Assembly (NCBI GenBank): GCA_903906515.1
Contig: CAIVKO010000251.1
Coordinates: 1-64,000 of the forward strand
From: Akkermansiaceae bacterium
GTDB taxonomy: Bacteria > Verrucomicrobiota > Verrucomicrobiia > Verrucomicrobiales > Akkermansiaceae
Length of the DNA: 64,000 nt
Reading direction: 5' to 3'
Made by a program: the position numbers and the translations under genes
Shown here: positions 55,701 to 64,000 of the stretch, piece after piece
Layout: each line of letters starts with the position of its first letter
Position numbering within the stretch: the stretch's first letter is position 1
Notes under the pieces: model-generated
The model's input: the letters and a program-made list of their open reading frames with translations, nothing else
The model's database searches: none
Told to the model about the DNA's origin: nothing

Positions 55701-56056
55701 TCTCGGACATGGCGGTCACGTCGCACAGCCCGCTGAGCTATTTCCGCGGGCTTTCCTTGCGGGAGTTGGGACGTGAGGTGGATGCCCGCGCGATTTTCTC
55801 GGACCTCAAGGCGTTCGCTGAAAACAAGCTCAAGAAAATCGCGAAGATCGACTACTTCGCCACCTCGCTGCCCAACCTGCTGGTGTTCGATGAGGACTTG
55901 CAAGCGCGGCGTGATTCGGAAAATCACTTATTGTTAGCGCTGGCCCATCACGGTCTCGGAGAGTCGGCTGCCACCCGTGCCGCATTGGCGAAGACACTCG
56001 CCTTCACCTGCGCCGACCAACGAGCCGCCGATCTGCAACGAGAATTGACTCCATGA
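52748..56056 (+). CDS. DUF5107 domain protein with C-terminal TPR array
   Basis: A 1102-residue protein without a signal peptide. Residues about 25-400 form the DUF5107 domain, a galactose-mutarotase-like beta-sandwich (LPEIGGRIFIGQDKTNSDYD, WISGGVEFNWPQHHRPGTFM, LFLWWANVA-like core). The rest is a long array of TPR-type helical repeats (ALSRDPGDARCNIAMGRRAL, GEAHYFLGLTLVFKGEFEAA, VFRNLGIATWNLHRDGDAAR). Such proteins sit in sugar-degradation loci but have no proven activity. It overlaps the GH2 gene by 4 bp (ATGA). Confidence 0.88.
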   Translation: MSVTASLEPRIIPTYPVGTPEKNPVFFEKRVYQGSCGKVYPVPFIDKVFDEARPVSYQSVRLENEFVRLVMLPEIGGRIFIGQDKTNSDYDFFYRQDVIKPALVGLAGPWISGGVEFNWPQHHRPGTFMPADVSIEEEEDGVRTVWFSEHDPINRLKGMHGIRLRPGSSLIELRARLYNRTPFTQTFLWWANVAAMVHEQYQSFFPPDVRYVADHAVRALSSFPEAMNPYYGVDYQNRPGSNDLSWYKNIPVPTSYMVCQTQFDFFGGYDFKAGGGFVHVADRHIAPGKKQWTWGDHAFGHAWDRELTDTNGPYIELMAGVYTDNQPDFSYLTPYETKTFSQFWWPIQGIGPVQQATEKAALRMVVDDDRMIDLGVCVSESVTNARLVVTRGVELLVEKIFSLKPGKCWKHSGLKFAGENPTELLASIFDEDGECLLTYRPVDESRIVRNREAATEPPSPEEITSSDELYFTGEHLDQYRHSTRSPELYWNEALSRDPGDARCNIAMGRRALKQGRLDAAETCFQKAIARLTRRHPNPETGEAHYFLGLTLVFKGEFEAAYPLFYKATWNQAWRSPAFYQLACLDCRKFDYDTALRHLDESLATNGEHTKAMVLQAVIARHSEDPDAAAELLGDVLDMDPLDHWARYEGTDCGVVSKQDYLKASRNDAQTVLDLVFDYADAGFNDDAVKLLERHLAQPVADCAVPNPLSRSSMSLYVLAWLKKDGKLLAKARGQSPDYFFPSRLHEQIVLEWALQQPGKDPVAAYGLGNYFYDLKRHQDAITVWLRAIEDGASFATVFRNLGIATWNLHRDGDAARNYYLRALELDARDPRLVSEYDQLRSKLNDPLVERLAFLEERVDRVLQRDDCTVAFATLYNLSGNPEKALEIMTSRRFHPWEGGEGSVLRQFTTAHLLIGRKSLEDGDAAGALAHFTGAMDTPESLGEAYHLLQAKADVNYWVGKALKALGREDEAMESFTKSANEAGDFSDMAVTSHSPLSYFRGLSLRELGREVDARAIFSDLKAFAENKLKKIAKIDYFATSLPNLLVFDEDLQARRDSENHLLLALAHHGLGESAATRAALAKTLAFTCADQRAADLQRELTP

Positions 56057-58851
56057 AACACATCTTGTCCTCCATCCTTCTCTCGCTTGCAGCCTTGCAC
56101 GCGGCTGATTCCATAGATCTGGCAGGTCGGTGGAAATTCGCGGCCGATGTGCAGGATGCCGGTCTCTCCGCTACGCCGGATCAGTGGAAATTTCCCGACA
56201 CCATCCAGCTTCCCGGTCAGGTTGCGGCTCAGGGGTTTGGCGAAAAGCCATCGATGACCACGCAATGGGCCGGCCATGGTTGGAAACATCCGGGTCTCTT
56301 CAAGGAGTGGCAGTCGCCAGACAATTTCAAGATCCCGTTTTTCCTGCAACCGCCGCTGCATTATGTCGCCCCGGCGTGGTATCAGAGGGAAATCGAGATT
56401 CCCGCCGACTGGGTGGGCAAACATGCATTGCTGCACCTCGAACGCGTCCACTGGCAAAGCATTGCATGGGTGGATGGCAAACAGGTCGGCACATGCAATT
56501 CGTTAGGCACTCCGCACGAGTATGATCTTGGTGCGCTGACGCCCGGCAAACACGCGCTCACGCTACGCATCGACAACCGCATCGTCGATGTGAACCCCGG
56601 TCCGCTGTCCCACAGCATCACCGACCACACTCAGGGGAATTGGAACGGCATCGTCGGAAAGATCGAACTGCGGCCGGTCGCGGCGCTGCGCGTAAGAGAG
56701 GCGCGGATTGAGCCGTCGTTTGCGGAGAAATCCGTGAAAGTGATCGTCACTGCGGATGGAAAGCAGGACGGCAAAGTCACCGCGAAGGTTCGTTATGTAG
56801 GCCCCATGCGGGATCTTTTCGAGAGTGCGGCTGTGAGTGCCGGGTTAACCGATGGTCGGGCGGAGTTGACGATTCCCATGGGCAGCGAGCCACGCGCATG
56901 GAACGAATTCACCCCACATCTATACACGGCGGAAATCGTTCTCGAATCCGCATCCGGAAAAGACCTCCGCAGCGAGACTTTCGGCTTCCGGGATTTGGGC
57001 AAGAAGAACGGACGCCTCGCCATCAATGGCGTGCCGATTTTCCTGCGCGGCACCTTGGAATGCTGTATTTTTCCACTCACCGGTTATCCGCCCACCGATG
57101 TCGAGTCCTGGCGGCGGATTGTGAGGATTTGTAAGGCGCATGGACTGAACCACATCCGCTTCCACTCATGGTGCCCGCCGGAAGCCGCCTTCATCGCGGC
57201 GGACGAGGCCGGGTTTTACTATCAGGTGGAGGCATCCACCTGGGCAAACCAGGGTGCGACCATCGGCAGCGGCAAGCCGCTTGATGCGTGGGTCGACGAG
57301 GAAACCGCCCGCATGATTCGCGAATACGGCAATCATCCGTCGTTTCTGATGATGGCATACGGCAACGAGCCGTACGGATCGAATCACAAGAAATGGCTGC
57401 AGGAATGGGTGGCGCGTTGGAAAGCGCAGGATACCCGCCGCTTCTGGACCACCGCCGCCGGCTGGCCGCTCATGGCGGGCAGCGATTACCACAATATTCC
57501 TGAGCCGCGGATTCAAGGTTGGGGACAAGGTTTGCGATCCATCATCAATGCCGAAGCTCCACGCACGGATTTCGATTGGTCGAGTCATGTGAAGGTCCAT
57601 CCCGACGCGCCGTTGGTATCACACGAAATCGGTCAATGGTGCGTCTATCCGAACTATGAGGAAATACCGAAATACACCGGATTTTTCAAGGCGAAGAACT
57701 TCGAAGTCTTCCAGGAAATGGCCAAACGCAATGGCTTGTTGCCGCAGTCTAGGAACTTCCTGATGGCATCCGGGAAACTCCAGACCTTGTGTTACAAACA
57801 CGAAATCGAAGCCGCGATGCGCACGCAGGCATTCGGAGGTTTCCAGTTGCTGGACCTGCACGATTTTCCCGGCCAAGGCACCGCACTCATCGGTGTGCTC
57901 GACGCCTTCTGGGATTCCAAAGGCTATGTCACGCCGGATGAATACGCGCGCTTCGCCGGGCCGGTCGTGCCGCTGGCGAGATTGAAAAAGATGGTTTGGC
58001 AGACGAACGAGACCTTGGAGGCGAGCCTCCAGTTGTGCCACTTCGGACCCGAGGATTTCAATGGGCTGGAACCGCTCTGGAAACTAACAGATGGAGAAAC
58101 TATCGTCGCTGAGGGTTCGCTTCCCGCACGTGATGTCGCCGCTGGCGGGCTCCATGATCTCGGAGATATCCGGATTCCGTTGGAGAAAATGAAGGTGCCC
58201 GCGCAGCTTAAACTCACCGTCGGCGCGCGTGGTCGGAAATTTTCAAACGACTGGTCCGTCTTTGTCTATCCGGCGGAACCGCCTACCGCGGCACCTCGAA
58301 ACGTGACCATCACCTCTTCGCTCGATGATGCGCTGGTGGCCTTGAACGAAGGCAAAAACGTGTTGTGGACGCCCTCCTCCGGCGCGGTGAAGGACGATCC
58401 CGCACGACCTCTCATCGCAGGGTTTTCATCCATCTTCTGGAACACCGCTTGGACGGATTGGCAACCACCGCACACGCTGGGCATCCTTTGTGATCCAAAA
58501 CATCCCGCACTTGCGAAATTTCCCACCGATTTTCACTCGAACTGGCAGTGGTGGGACCTCCAGAAGGACGCCCGGCCTTTCATCCTCACCGGTCACCACG
58601 ATCTCACGCCCATCGTGCAGCTCATCGACGACTGGGTGACGCACCGGAAACTCGGCTACGTCTTCGAAGCGAAGGTCGGCAAAGGGAAGTTGCTGGCCTG
58701 TTCGTTCCAACTTGAGGAGGATTTATCAAAACGGCCTGCGGCCAGACAACTGCGGTCGTCGTTGTTGGATTACATGAGTGGCGGATCGTTCTTGCCGACG
58801 CGGGGGATGGACGGCCGTCAACTCTCCGATTTGCTGCGGCAGGTCCGATGA
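56053..58851 (+). CDS. Secreted glycoside hydrolase family 2 enzyme
   Basis: A 932-residue protein with a signal peptide (HILSSILLSLAALHAAD). A sugar-binding jelly-roll (IDLAGRWKFAADVQDA, HLERVHWQSIAWVDGKQV), an immunoglobulin-like domain and a TIM barrel follow in GH2 order. The predicted acid/base is Glu439 (YGNEPYG) and the nucleophile Glu525 (SHEIGQWCVYP). The last ~270 residues are additional beta domains. It likely removes terminal sugars from a glycan in the periplasm or outside. The exact substrate is not readable. Start and stop coupling with the DUF5107 gene suggests joint function. Confidence 0.9.
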   Translation: MKHILSSILLSLAALHAADSIDLAGRWKFAADVQDAGLSATPDQWKFPDTIQLPGQVAAQGFGEKPSMTTQWAGHGWKHPGLFKEWQSPDNFKIPFFLQPPLHYVAPAWYQREIEIPADWVGKHALLHLERVHWQSIAWVDGKQVGTCNSLGTPHEYDLGALTPGKHALTLRIDNRIVDVNPGPLSHSITDHTQGNWNGIVGKIELRPVAALRVREARIEPSFAEKSVKVIVTADGKQDGKVTAKVRYVGPMRDLFESAAVSAGLTDGRAELTIPMGSEPRAWNEFTPHLYTAEIVLESASGKDLRSETFGFRDLGKKNGRLAINGVPIFLRGTLECCIFPLTGYPPTDVESWRRIVRICKAHGLNHIRFHSWCPPEAAFIAADEAGFYYQVEASTWANQGATIGSGKPLDAWVDEETARMIREYGNHPSFLMMAYGNEPYGSNHKKWLQEWVARWKAQDTRRFWTTAAGWPLMAGSDYHNIPEPRIQGWGQGLRSIINAEAPRTDFDWSSHVKVHPDAPLVSHEIGQWCVYPNYEEIPKYTGFFKAKNFEVFQEMAKRNGLLPQSRNFLMASGKLQTLCYKHEIEAAMRTQAFGGFQLLDLHDFPGQGTALIGVLDAFWDSKGYVTPDEYARFAGPVVPLARLKKMVWQTNETLEASLQLCHFGPEDFNGLEPLWKLTDGETIVAEGSLPARDVAAGGLHDLGDIRIPLEKMKVPAQLKLTVGARGRKFSNDWSVFVYPAEPPTAAPRNVTITSSLDDALVALNEGKNVLWTPSSGAVKDDPARPLIAGFSSIFWNTAWTDWQPPHTLGILCDPKHPALAKFPTDFHSNWQWWDLQKDARPFILTGHHDLTPIVQLIDDWVTHRKLGYVFEAKVGKGKLLACSFQLEEDLSKRPAARQLRSSLLDYMSGGSFLPTRGMDGRQLSDLLRQVR

Positions 58852-58905
58852 CATGGGATGTCCGGAGCAGGAAATTCGCCGATAAAATCAGGGCGGGTAA
58901 TCACG

Positions 58906-58933
58906 AAAAAAGCGGTCATGAATTGACCGCTTT
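58906..58933 (-). terminator. Rho-independent terminator of rpmJ
   Basis: On the minus strand AAAGCGGTC (58933-58925) pairs with GACCGCTTT (58917-58909) across a 7-nt loop and runs into T residues. It lies about 40 bp after the L36 stop and between convergent genes. Confidence 0.85.
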
Positions 58934-58973
58934 GGTTTCGGGGAGTTGGGGTCCGGTAGTGCCGGAGGCCGGA

Positions 58974-59135
58974 TCAGAGGCCCTTTTTCGAGAGGCGTGT
59001 GCCGGCGGTAGCGCCTTGGCGGGCCTTGAATTTCGGGTTCGACTTGCAGATCACATAGACCGTGCCCTTGCGTTTCACGATCTGGCAATCAGCGTGACGG
59101 CGCTTGGCGGAGGCGAGGGAAGAAAGGACTTTCAT
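58974..59135 (-). CDS. rpmJ: 50S ribosomal protein L36, zinc-free type
   Basis: 53 residues from the ATG at 59135 ([20 protein letters not shown]). [20 protein letters not shown] is the L36 core. The CxxC...Cx4H zinc ribbon of canonical L36 is missing, as in YkgO-type (C-minus) paralogues. A Thr/Lys tail follows. It is a single-gene unit with its own terminator, away from the spc operon where canonical rpmJ usually lies. Confidence 0.9.
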   Translation of the reverse strand: MKVLSSLASAKRRHADCQIVKRKGTVYVICKSNPKFKARQGATAGTRLSKKGL

Positions 59136-59535
59136 GACAAGAAATGATTCGGTGTTCGGGCCGGCCGAGCGTTTCAACCGGGGGCGCGGAGACTACCGGA
59201 CCGACCCCGCTTGTAAAGCCATTTCTTGGGAAAAATTAAAATTTCCGGGCAATTTAGGACTCGGGTTGCCGGAACGGGAGGAAAAGATGGGTCCCGGTTT
59301 GCCCGGGCGAGGCATGAGAGCCCCCGAATCATCTTCAATAAATCCAATCCCTCGGACTTTTCAGCCCGAAGTAGCCATCGATGTTAATGCCAGGAAAAAT
59401 CATGGAAAATGCATGAATCTGCTTGGCTCCGATGGGGGAAAAGTTTTTATATTTCGAGAAGTGGGGCGTTCGATGTCAGCCGTCACATTTCCGGTTATTA
59501 AAACAGCAAGTATCCACAAGAACCATCCAACCGTC
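59136..59535. other. 400-bp leader region before the DUF3300 gene
   Basis: The plus-strand frame is open here, but the residues are unconserved and lack a signal peptide, so it is treated as non-coding. It contains GC-rich dyads around 59289-59310 (CCCGGTTTGCCCGGGCG) and must hold the divergent promoters of rpmJ and the DUF3300 gene. Confidence 0.5.
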
Positions 59536-60837
59536 ATGAAAGCACGAAGCATCTTGTACAAATTCTCAAGTCAACCCTTCCGGAGTGTTTTTGCCATCTT
59601 TTGCGTGGCGACGTTGGCTCCAAGCCTGTCCTTCACGTTCGGACAGGAAACGCCTGCAACCCCAGCCGCCACCAGCACGAACACCGCGACACCGCAGGAG
59701 GCATGGAAGCTTCCGGGTGATCAACTGGATTCGCTGGTTTCACCGATTGCCCTCTATCCCGATCCACTTTTGAGCCAGACGTTGGTGGCCTCCACTTATC
59801 CCTTGGAAATTATCCAGCTTCAGCAGTGGCTGGAGAGGAACAAGAGCCTCAAGGGCAAGGCTCTCTCGGAAGCCGTGCAGAAACAAACCTGGGATCCAAG
59901 CATCCAAGCCATGGTCGCCGTGCCCGATGTGGTGGACCGTCTTGCGGGCAACATCCAATGGACGACGGAGCTGGGGAACGCGTTTCTTGCGCAGCCAGGC
60001 GATGTGATGGACTCGGTCCAGCGTATGAGGGTGAAGGCGCAGGGGACGGGTGCTTTGGTGACGACTGCGGAACAGACGGTGGCGAAACAGGCCGTCGATG
60101 GTGGTAAACAGGTGATTGTGATTGAGCAGGCCAAGCCGGAAGTAATTTACGTCCCATCATACGATCCGGTGGTGGTGTATGGTGCGCCGGTTTATCCTTA
60201 TCCTTCCTATGTTTATCCGGGCTATGTGCCGGGAATGGGGCTTGCCTTTGGAGCCGGACTCGTTTTGGGGGCTGCTTGGGGCGGAGGCTGGGGCTACCAC
60301 TGTGGCTGGGGCCACGGCTGCCACGTTAATATCAACTACAACAACCACTATGTTAGTCATTATAACAGGGTTAATAATATCAACATCAACAACATCAATA
60401 ATATCAACGCGGGCAGGTGGCAGCACCAACCGGGACATCGTGGGGGAGCTCCCTACGGCCCAGGTGGAATTGGTGGAGTCGGAGGAGGAACCCGCCCCAG
60501 TGGTATCGGTGGAGCAGGTCGCCCCGGCGGAGACGGTGGTTTGGGTGGAGTCGGCAATCGTCCTGGTGGTGGTTCCGGAATAAGTGGTGTAGCGGGCAAT
60601 CGTCCCAGCACTTTGCCAGCCAGGCTACCATCCTCAGGCAACAACATCGGCAGCCGCAACGTGTCAGCCGGATCGGGCTATGGTTCCAGTAGAAGCGCCT
60701 TCGGGGGCGGTTCCAGCGGGGGCGCGGCGCGTGCCAGCAGTTCCAGGGGATCCAGCAGCATGGGAGGCTTCAGCGGCGGCAGTCGTGGTGGCGGTGGAAG
60801 CCGTGGAGGCGGATCCCGTGGAGGTGGCCGTCGTTGA
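59536..60837 (+). CDS. DUF3300 domain secreted protein with Gly/Ser/Arg-rich tail
   Basis: 433 residues from the ATG at 59536, followed by an export signal (SVFAIFCVATLAPSLSFTFG). The DUF3300 domain is clear: LDSLVSPIALYPDPLLSQTL, WLERNKSLKGKALSEAVQKQ and KPEVIYVPSYDPVVVYG. After a Tyr/Pro/Gly segment come an Asn/Ile-rich stretch (VNNININNINNINAGR) and a long Gly/Ser/Arg low-complexity tail ending SRGGGSRGGGRR. The role of the family is unknown; it is nearly always next to DUF2950, as here. Confidence 0.88.
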   Translation: MKARSILYKFSSQPFRSVFAIFCVATLAPSLSFTFGQETPATPAATSTNTATPQEAWKLPGDQLDSLVSPIALYPDPLLSQTLVASTYPLEIIQLQQWLERNKSLKGKALSEAVQKQTWDPSIQAMVAVPDVVDRLAGNIQWTTELGNAFLAQPGDVMDSVQRMRVKAQGTGALVTTAEQTVAKQAVDGGKQVIVIEQAKPEVIYVPSYDPVVVYGAPVYPYPSYVYPGYVPGMGLAFGAGLVLGAAWGGGWGYHCGWGHGCHVNINYNNHYVSHYNRVNNININNINNINAGRWQHQPGHRGGAPYGPGGIGGVGGGTRPSGIGGAGRPGGDGGLGGVGNRPGGGSGISGVAGNRPSTLPARLPSSGNNIGSRNVSAGSGYGSSRSAFGGGSSGGAARASSSRGSSSMGGFSGGSRGGGGSRGGGSRGGGRR

Positions 60838-60889
60838 TTCAATATAACCGATTGATTAGGAATTATACAATTTAACAGAATTTGACATC

Positions 60890-61852
60890 ATGAAATCTTC
60901 CACGCAATTCATCCCATCGATCCTTATTTCCGGATTTCTCTGCCTTGGCTTGCAGGCTGCGGCTCCGGATGAGAAAGGTAAGGCTGCAACAGCAGCGCCT
61001 CCACAGAAAATATTCGATACCCCGGAGCAGGCTGCCGAAAGCCTCATTCAGGCGGCGACGTCCTTCGAGGTGCCTGCTCTGAAGGAGATTCTGGGGCCGG
61101 ACAGCGCGGATATCATCGCCTCGGAAGATCCTGTGATGGACAAGGAACGGGCAATTGCTTTCGCGGCCAAGGCCAAGGAAAAGCAATCGGTCGCAGTCGA
61201 TCCTAAAAATCCGGAACAAGCTATTCTCTCGGTGGGGGAGGATGCCTTTTCTGTGCCGATTCCAATCGTTAAGAAAAAGGGGAAATGGTCCTTTGATACC
61301 AAGGCGGGCACCAAGGAGATTCTCAACCGGCGCATCGGTGCGAATGAGTTGGACGCAATCGCGATTTGTCGCGGCTTCGTAGAAGCACAGCATGAATATG
61401 CTGCCACCAAGCATGATGATTCCAAGATCAACCAGTATGCCCAGCGCATCATCAGCACGTCCGGGAAACAAGATGGCTTGGCATGGCAGAATGCCGATGG
61501 CACATGGGGAGGACCTGTGGGAGAGAATATCGCCAAGGCATTGGAGCAGGGCTACGCGAAAAAGGACAAGCCTCAACCGTATCACGGCTACTACTTCAAG
61601 GTGTTGAAGGGTCAAGGACCTGCGGCACCCATGGGTGAGATGGATTTTGTGATCAAGGGAGCCATGATCGGTGGGTTTGCTTTGGCCGCCGCGCCTGCAC
61701 AATATAAGGTCACGGGCGTCAAGACGTTCATCATCAGCCACACCGGGATTGTTTATGAAAAGGATCTGAGAGCCGATTCCCTCAGTCTTTTTGAAAAAAT
61801 GGATCGCTACAACCCGGATAAATCCTGGCAGGCCACCGAAGACGAGTGGTAA
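60890..61852 (+). CDS. DUF2950 domain secreted protein
   Basis: A 320-residue protein with a signal peptide (SILISGFLCLGLQAAA). It matches DUF2950 throughout: FDTPEQAAESLIQAATSFEV, GKWSFDTKAGTKEILNRRIG, ELDAIAICRGFVEAQHEYAA and YHGYYFKVLKGQGPAAPMGE. It starts 53 bp after the DUF3300 gene, so the pair is probably co-expressed and works together in the envelope. No biochemical role is known. Confidence 0.9.
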   Translation: MKSSTQFIPSILISGFLCLGLQAAAPDEKGKAATAAPPQKIFDTPEQAAESLIQAATSFEVPALKEILGPDSADIIASEDPVMDKERAIAFAAKAKEKQSVAVDPKNPEQAILSVGEDAFSVPIPIVKKKGKWSFDTKAGTKEILNRRIGANELDAIAICRGFVEAQHEYAATKHDDSKINQYAQRIISTSGKQDGLAWQNADGTWGGPVGENIAKALEQGYAKKDKPQPYHGYYFKVLKGQGPAAPMGEMDFVIKGAMIGGFALAAAPAQYKVTGVKTFIISHTGIVYEKDLRADSLSLFEKMDRYNPDKSWQATEDEW

Positions 61853-61887
61853 GACGTGGGAAAGGCAACGCACCTTTCCTGCGATAT

Positions 61888-62841
61888 ATGACGCCAAAAC
61901 GCATATTCCAAAATCTTAGGCAGCACCCGCCACACGGGTTGCTGGATATCCTGCGTTGGAAAGCCGGCCTGCTGCCGCATGAGCCGGCTCGGATTTCCGA
62001 TGCTCCGGATACTCCCGCGCCGGATGTTTTGTTAGATGTGTCGATGATCGCCACACCGCCACCGTATGGCTGGCGTGTCACTTGGTTGGGACACTCCTCG
62101 TTTCTGCTTCAAGGTGCCGGGGTATCGTTGTTGGTGGATCCGGTGTTTTCCTCACACTGTGCGCCTTTTCCATTTCCTGTCTTTCGTCGGTTGTGCGAAC
62201 CTCCGTGCGCTTTGCGGGAGCTTCCGCCCATCGATGCGGTGCTGATCACCCACTCGCACTATGATCACCTCGATCTGCCAACCTTGAGGCGATTGGGGAA
62301 ACAAATCCGCTTGGTTGTTCCAGAGGGCCACGCGCATTGGTTCGGTCGCTCCGGGTTTGCCAACGTTATCGAAATCCCATGGTTTTCCAGCCATGAACTG
62401 GCACCGGGCGTGACCGTTACTTCCACGCCTGCCCGGCATTTTACCTCACGTTCGTTGTGGGATCGTGATCGCGCGCATTGGTGTGGCTGGTTGTTGAAAG
62501 GAGTGGGTCGTTCCATCTGGCATGCCGGAGACAGCGGGTATTGCGAGGGGTTTCAGGAAATCGGTGAACGGCTCGGCCCGATTGACTTCGGCATGATTCC
62601 GATCGGAGCCTATCAACCTAGGCGAATCATGCGTCCGATGCACATGGATCCGGAGGAAGCGGTGCAGGTGTTTCTCGATACCCGCTGCCGCCGCGCTGTG
62701 GCCATGCACTGGGGGACCTTCCGTCTCACCGATGAACCCCTGGGTGAACCGCCGATTTTGTTAGCGAAGGCCTTGGAAACGCACGGCCTCGATAAGGAAA
62801 GCTTCATCGCCGGCGCTATAGGCCAATCATGGGATGTTTGA
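61888..62841 (+). CDS. MBL-fold metal-dependent hydrolase, NAPE-PLD/UlaG-like
   Basis: About 317 residues from the ATG at 61888 (a GTG at 61846 is in frame). The metal site THSHYDHLDL (HxHxDH) is preceded by VTWLGHSSFLLQGAGVSLLV and DPVFS. Later ligands lie in STPARHFTSRS, WHAGDSGYCEGF and AMHWGTFRLTDEP. This pattern matches bacterial N-acyl-phosphatidylethanolamine phospholipase D-like proteins. The substrate is not established. It follows DUF2950 by about 35 bp. Confidence 0.87.
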   Translation: MTPKRIFQNLRQHPPHGLLDILRWKAGLLPHEPARISDAPDTPAPDVLLDVSMIATPPPYGWRVTWLGHSSFLLQGAGVSLLVDPVFSSHCAPFPFPVFRRLCEPPCALRELPPIDAVLITHSHYDHLDLPTLRRLGKQIRLVVPEGHAHWFGRSGFANVIEIPWFSSHELAPGVTVTSTPARHFTSRSLWDRDRAHWCGWLLKGVGRSIWHAGDSGYCEGFQEIGERLGPIDFGMIPIGAYQPRRIMRPMHMDPEEAVQVFLDTRCRRAVAMHWGTFRLTDEPLGEPPILLAKALETHGLDKESFIAGAIGQSWDV

Positions 62842-62858
62842 GCCACCCTGATCTGAGA

Positions 62859-64000
62859 TCATTTGGCCATGGGATTTTTCCGCAGAAGGAGCACCTCATC
62901 TGTCAACGCCATGATCTGGGCATCCGTCATCACCTCGTGCCCGGGCATGTCTGTTCCGGGAACTCCGAACTTGATGACGCGGGCCACGCGGGTTTCCAGA
63001 TCCTCACCCGCCGGGGTCCAGAGGAATGGGCCTTTCGTCAAATTCGCCGGGAGTTTGGAGAAATTACGGGCCAGCGGGCCGTTACCGAGTCCGCTCGCAC
63101 CGTGACAGGCGGCACAGTAGCTCGAAAATAGCACTTTGGCGTCCTCGTGCGCGGCGGTCGACCCTGGTTTCCATTGGCTGGCATTTTCTCTAACATTCTC
63201 GATGCGCTCTTTGCCGGATTCGGCGAGGTAGCGCACCAGGTCGTCGCCGCGGCTGTTAGCGAACAAATGCGCATAGGATGGCATCGGGCTTTTCGGAACC
63301 AGCGTGCGTGGCTCGATGAAATGTGCCTTCAGCCAGGCAGCCGAGCGGCGTGCACCGACATTCGACAAGTCCGGTCCTTGGCGGCGGTTGCCGATGAGGA
63401 CCGGTTGGGCTTCCAATACATTTTTCACATCCCGTGTAGGCCCCCAGATTTCCTCGTCGTGGGAACCGGGGCGGATGTATTGGGAGTGGCAGTGGATGCA
63501 TCCTTCTGATAGATAAACCCTTCGTCCGCGCTCGGCTGAGGTGAAATTCGGAGGGTTGGAGTTTGTTCCTGAGTCGCCGAACAACCAAGCGGCTATCCCG
63601 ACCGCAGCCACCGTCGCCAGGATGCGCCAGCGTTTCATGTCCGCCAGCACCATCGCACAGCCGAAGACCCCACCCGCGAGCGCCACAAAAACCGGTGGAA
63701 CCTGTTCGAGTGATTGCGCCATGCCGATGCCGTTGGCGCTGCCAAACCATCCTGCAATGGCAAACAACCAAGCCGCCTGCCACGCTGCGCGACGCGGACC
63801 GTCCGCGCCTGCAAACCAGCCGGGCCAGGCGACCAGCGCCGCCGAATACAACGACACGCCCGCCGGATACATCCATCCTGCGACGCCGCGCGTGGACGCG
63901 CCATTGACCATCAGCGCCGCGATGGCTAACAAGATCCACGCAATCACCGGCAATGATTTCACCCAGCCCCGTGCCATCCAGAGGCCAGCGGCACATGCCA
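62859..64000 (-). CDS. Membrane dihaem cytochrome c (cbb3-oxidase CcoO/CcoP-like), 5' end probably beyond the window
   Basis: At least 372 residues. The N-terminal ~120 residues hold four hydrophobic spans (ALMVNGASTRGVAGWMYPAG onward). The first cytochrome domain has CIHCH with SQYIRPGSHDEEIWGPTRDV, GPDLSNVGARRSAAWLKAHF and PMPSYAHLF, which resembles CcoO. The second has CAACHGASGLGNGPLARNF with Met-ligand candidates (GTDMPGH). An ATG at 63977 is possible, but the frame stays open to the window edge with ordinary residues, so the gene may be longer or fused upstream. It likely passes electrons to a terminal oxidase. Confidence 0.82.
   Translation of the reverse strand, partial: ACAAGLWMARGWVKSLPVIAWILLAIAALMVNGASTRGVAGWMYPAGVSLYSAALVAWPGWFAGADGPRRAAWQAAWLFAIAGWFGSANGIGMAQSLEQVPPVFVALAGGVFGCAMVLADMKRWRILATVAAVGIAAWLFGDSGTNSNPPNFTSAERGRRVYLSEGCIHCHSQYIRPGSHDEEIWGPTRDVKNVLEAQPVLIGNRRQGPDLSNVGARRSAAWLKAHFIEPRTLVPKSPMPSYAHLFANSRGDDLVRYLAESGKERIENVRENASQWKPGSTAAHEDAKVLFSSYCAACHGASGLGNGPLARNFSKLPANLTKGPFLWTPAGEDLETRVARVIKFGVPGTDMPGHEVMTDAQIMALTDEVLLLRKNPMAK

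Overview
The window looks like a chromosomal segment of a Verrucomicrobiota bacterium, probably from the Verrucomicrobiaceae/Akkermansiaceae side (Luteolibacter/Haloferula-like). This is inferred from content: Verru_Chthon-like prepilins, RNase HIII as the RNase H in view, DUF58/DUF4159 genes, PduS/PduT shell-electron-transfer genes, a DUF5107-TPR protein next to a GH2 enzyme, few clear Shine-Dalgarno sites, and many short palindromic intergenic repeats. No rRNA, tRNA, CRISPR array or intact transposase was seen.

Layout. 1-1.5 kb: a broken MmeI-type restriction-methylation gene that runs off the left edge. 1.7-9.1 kb: an acyltransferase, a secreted alpha/alpha-toroid protein, rplS, hisI, an SH3 protein and a DUF58/DUF4159 pair. 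9.4-16.4 kb: an HlyD-like protein, then a minus-strand run of gspE, gspF, rnhC, an HU-family gene and an RlpA gene, plus a TetR regulator. 16.5-20 kb: a large SNF2 helicase. 20-20.8 kb: non-coding. 20.8-28.1 kb: a compact plus-strand run of seven genes: a NitT/TauT-type binding protein fused to OmpA, an ABC permease with an unusual internal insertion, its ATPase, a membrane coiled-coil protein, PspA, PduS-like and PduT-like. 28.2-32 kb: galE and three prepilin-like genes. 32.2-35.3 kb: guaA/guaB. 35.5-41.8 kb: a Cys-rich secreted protein followed by a CzcCBA-type metal efflux system. 41.9-50.2 kb: a flavoprotein, an alpha/beta hydrolase, a RelE/Phd toxin-antitoxin pair, an RlmI-like methyltransferase, a decayed dicarboxylate symporter, an SDR-DUF2867 protein and cardiolipin synthase. 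50.2-58.9 kb: a carbohydrate locus (AraC regulator divergent from an MFS sugar porter, DUF5107-TPR and GH2). 58.9-64 kb: L36, a DUF3300/DUF2950 pair, an MBL-fold hydrolase and a membrane dihaem cytochrome c cut by the right edge.

The most unusual region is 20.8-28.1 kb. A periplasmic solute sensor fused to a peptidoglycan-binding domain is coupled to an atypical ABC transporter and to PspA, which is known for membrane stress and repair. Directly behind it sits an isolated PduS-PduT pair with no other microcompartment gene in view. A second theme is repeats: at least eight different short inverted-repeat types fill the gaps between genes, and some reach into stop codons or prepilin leaders.
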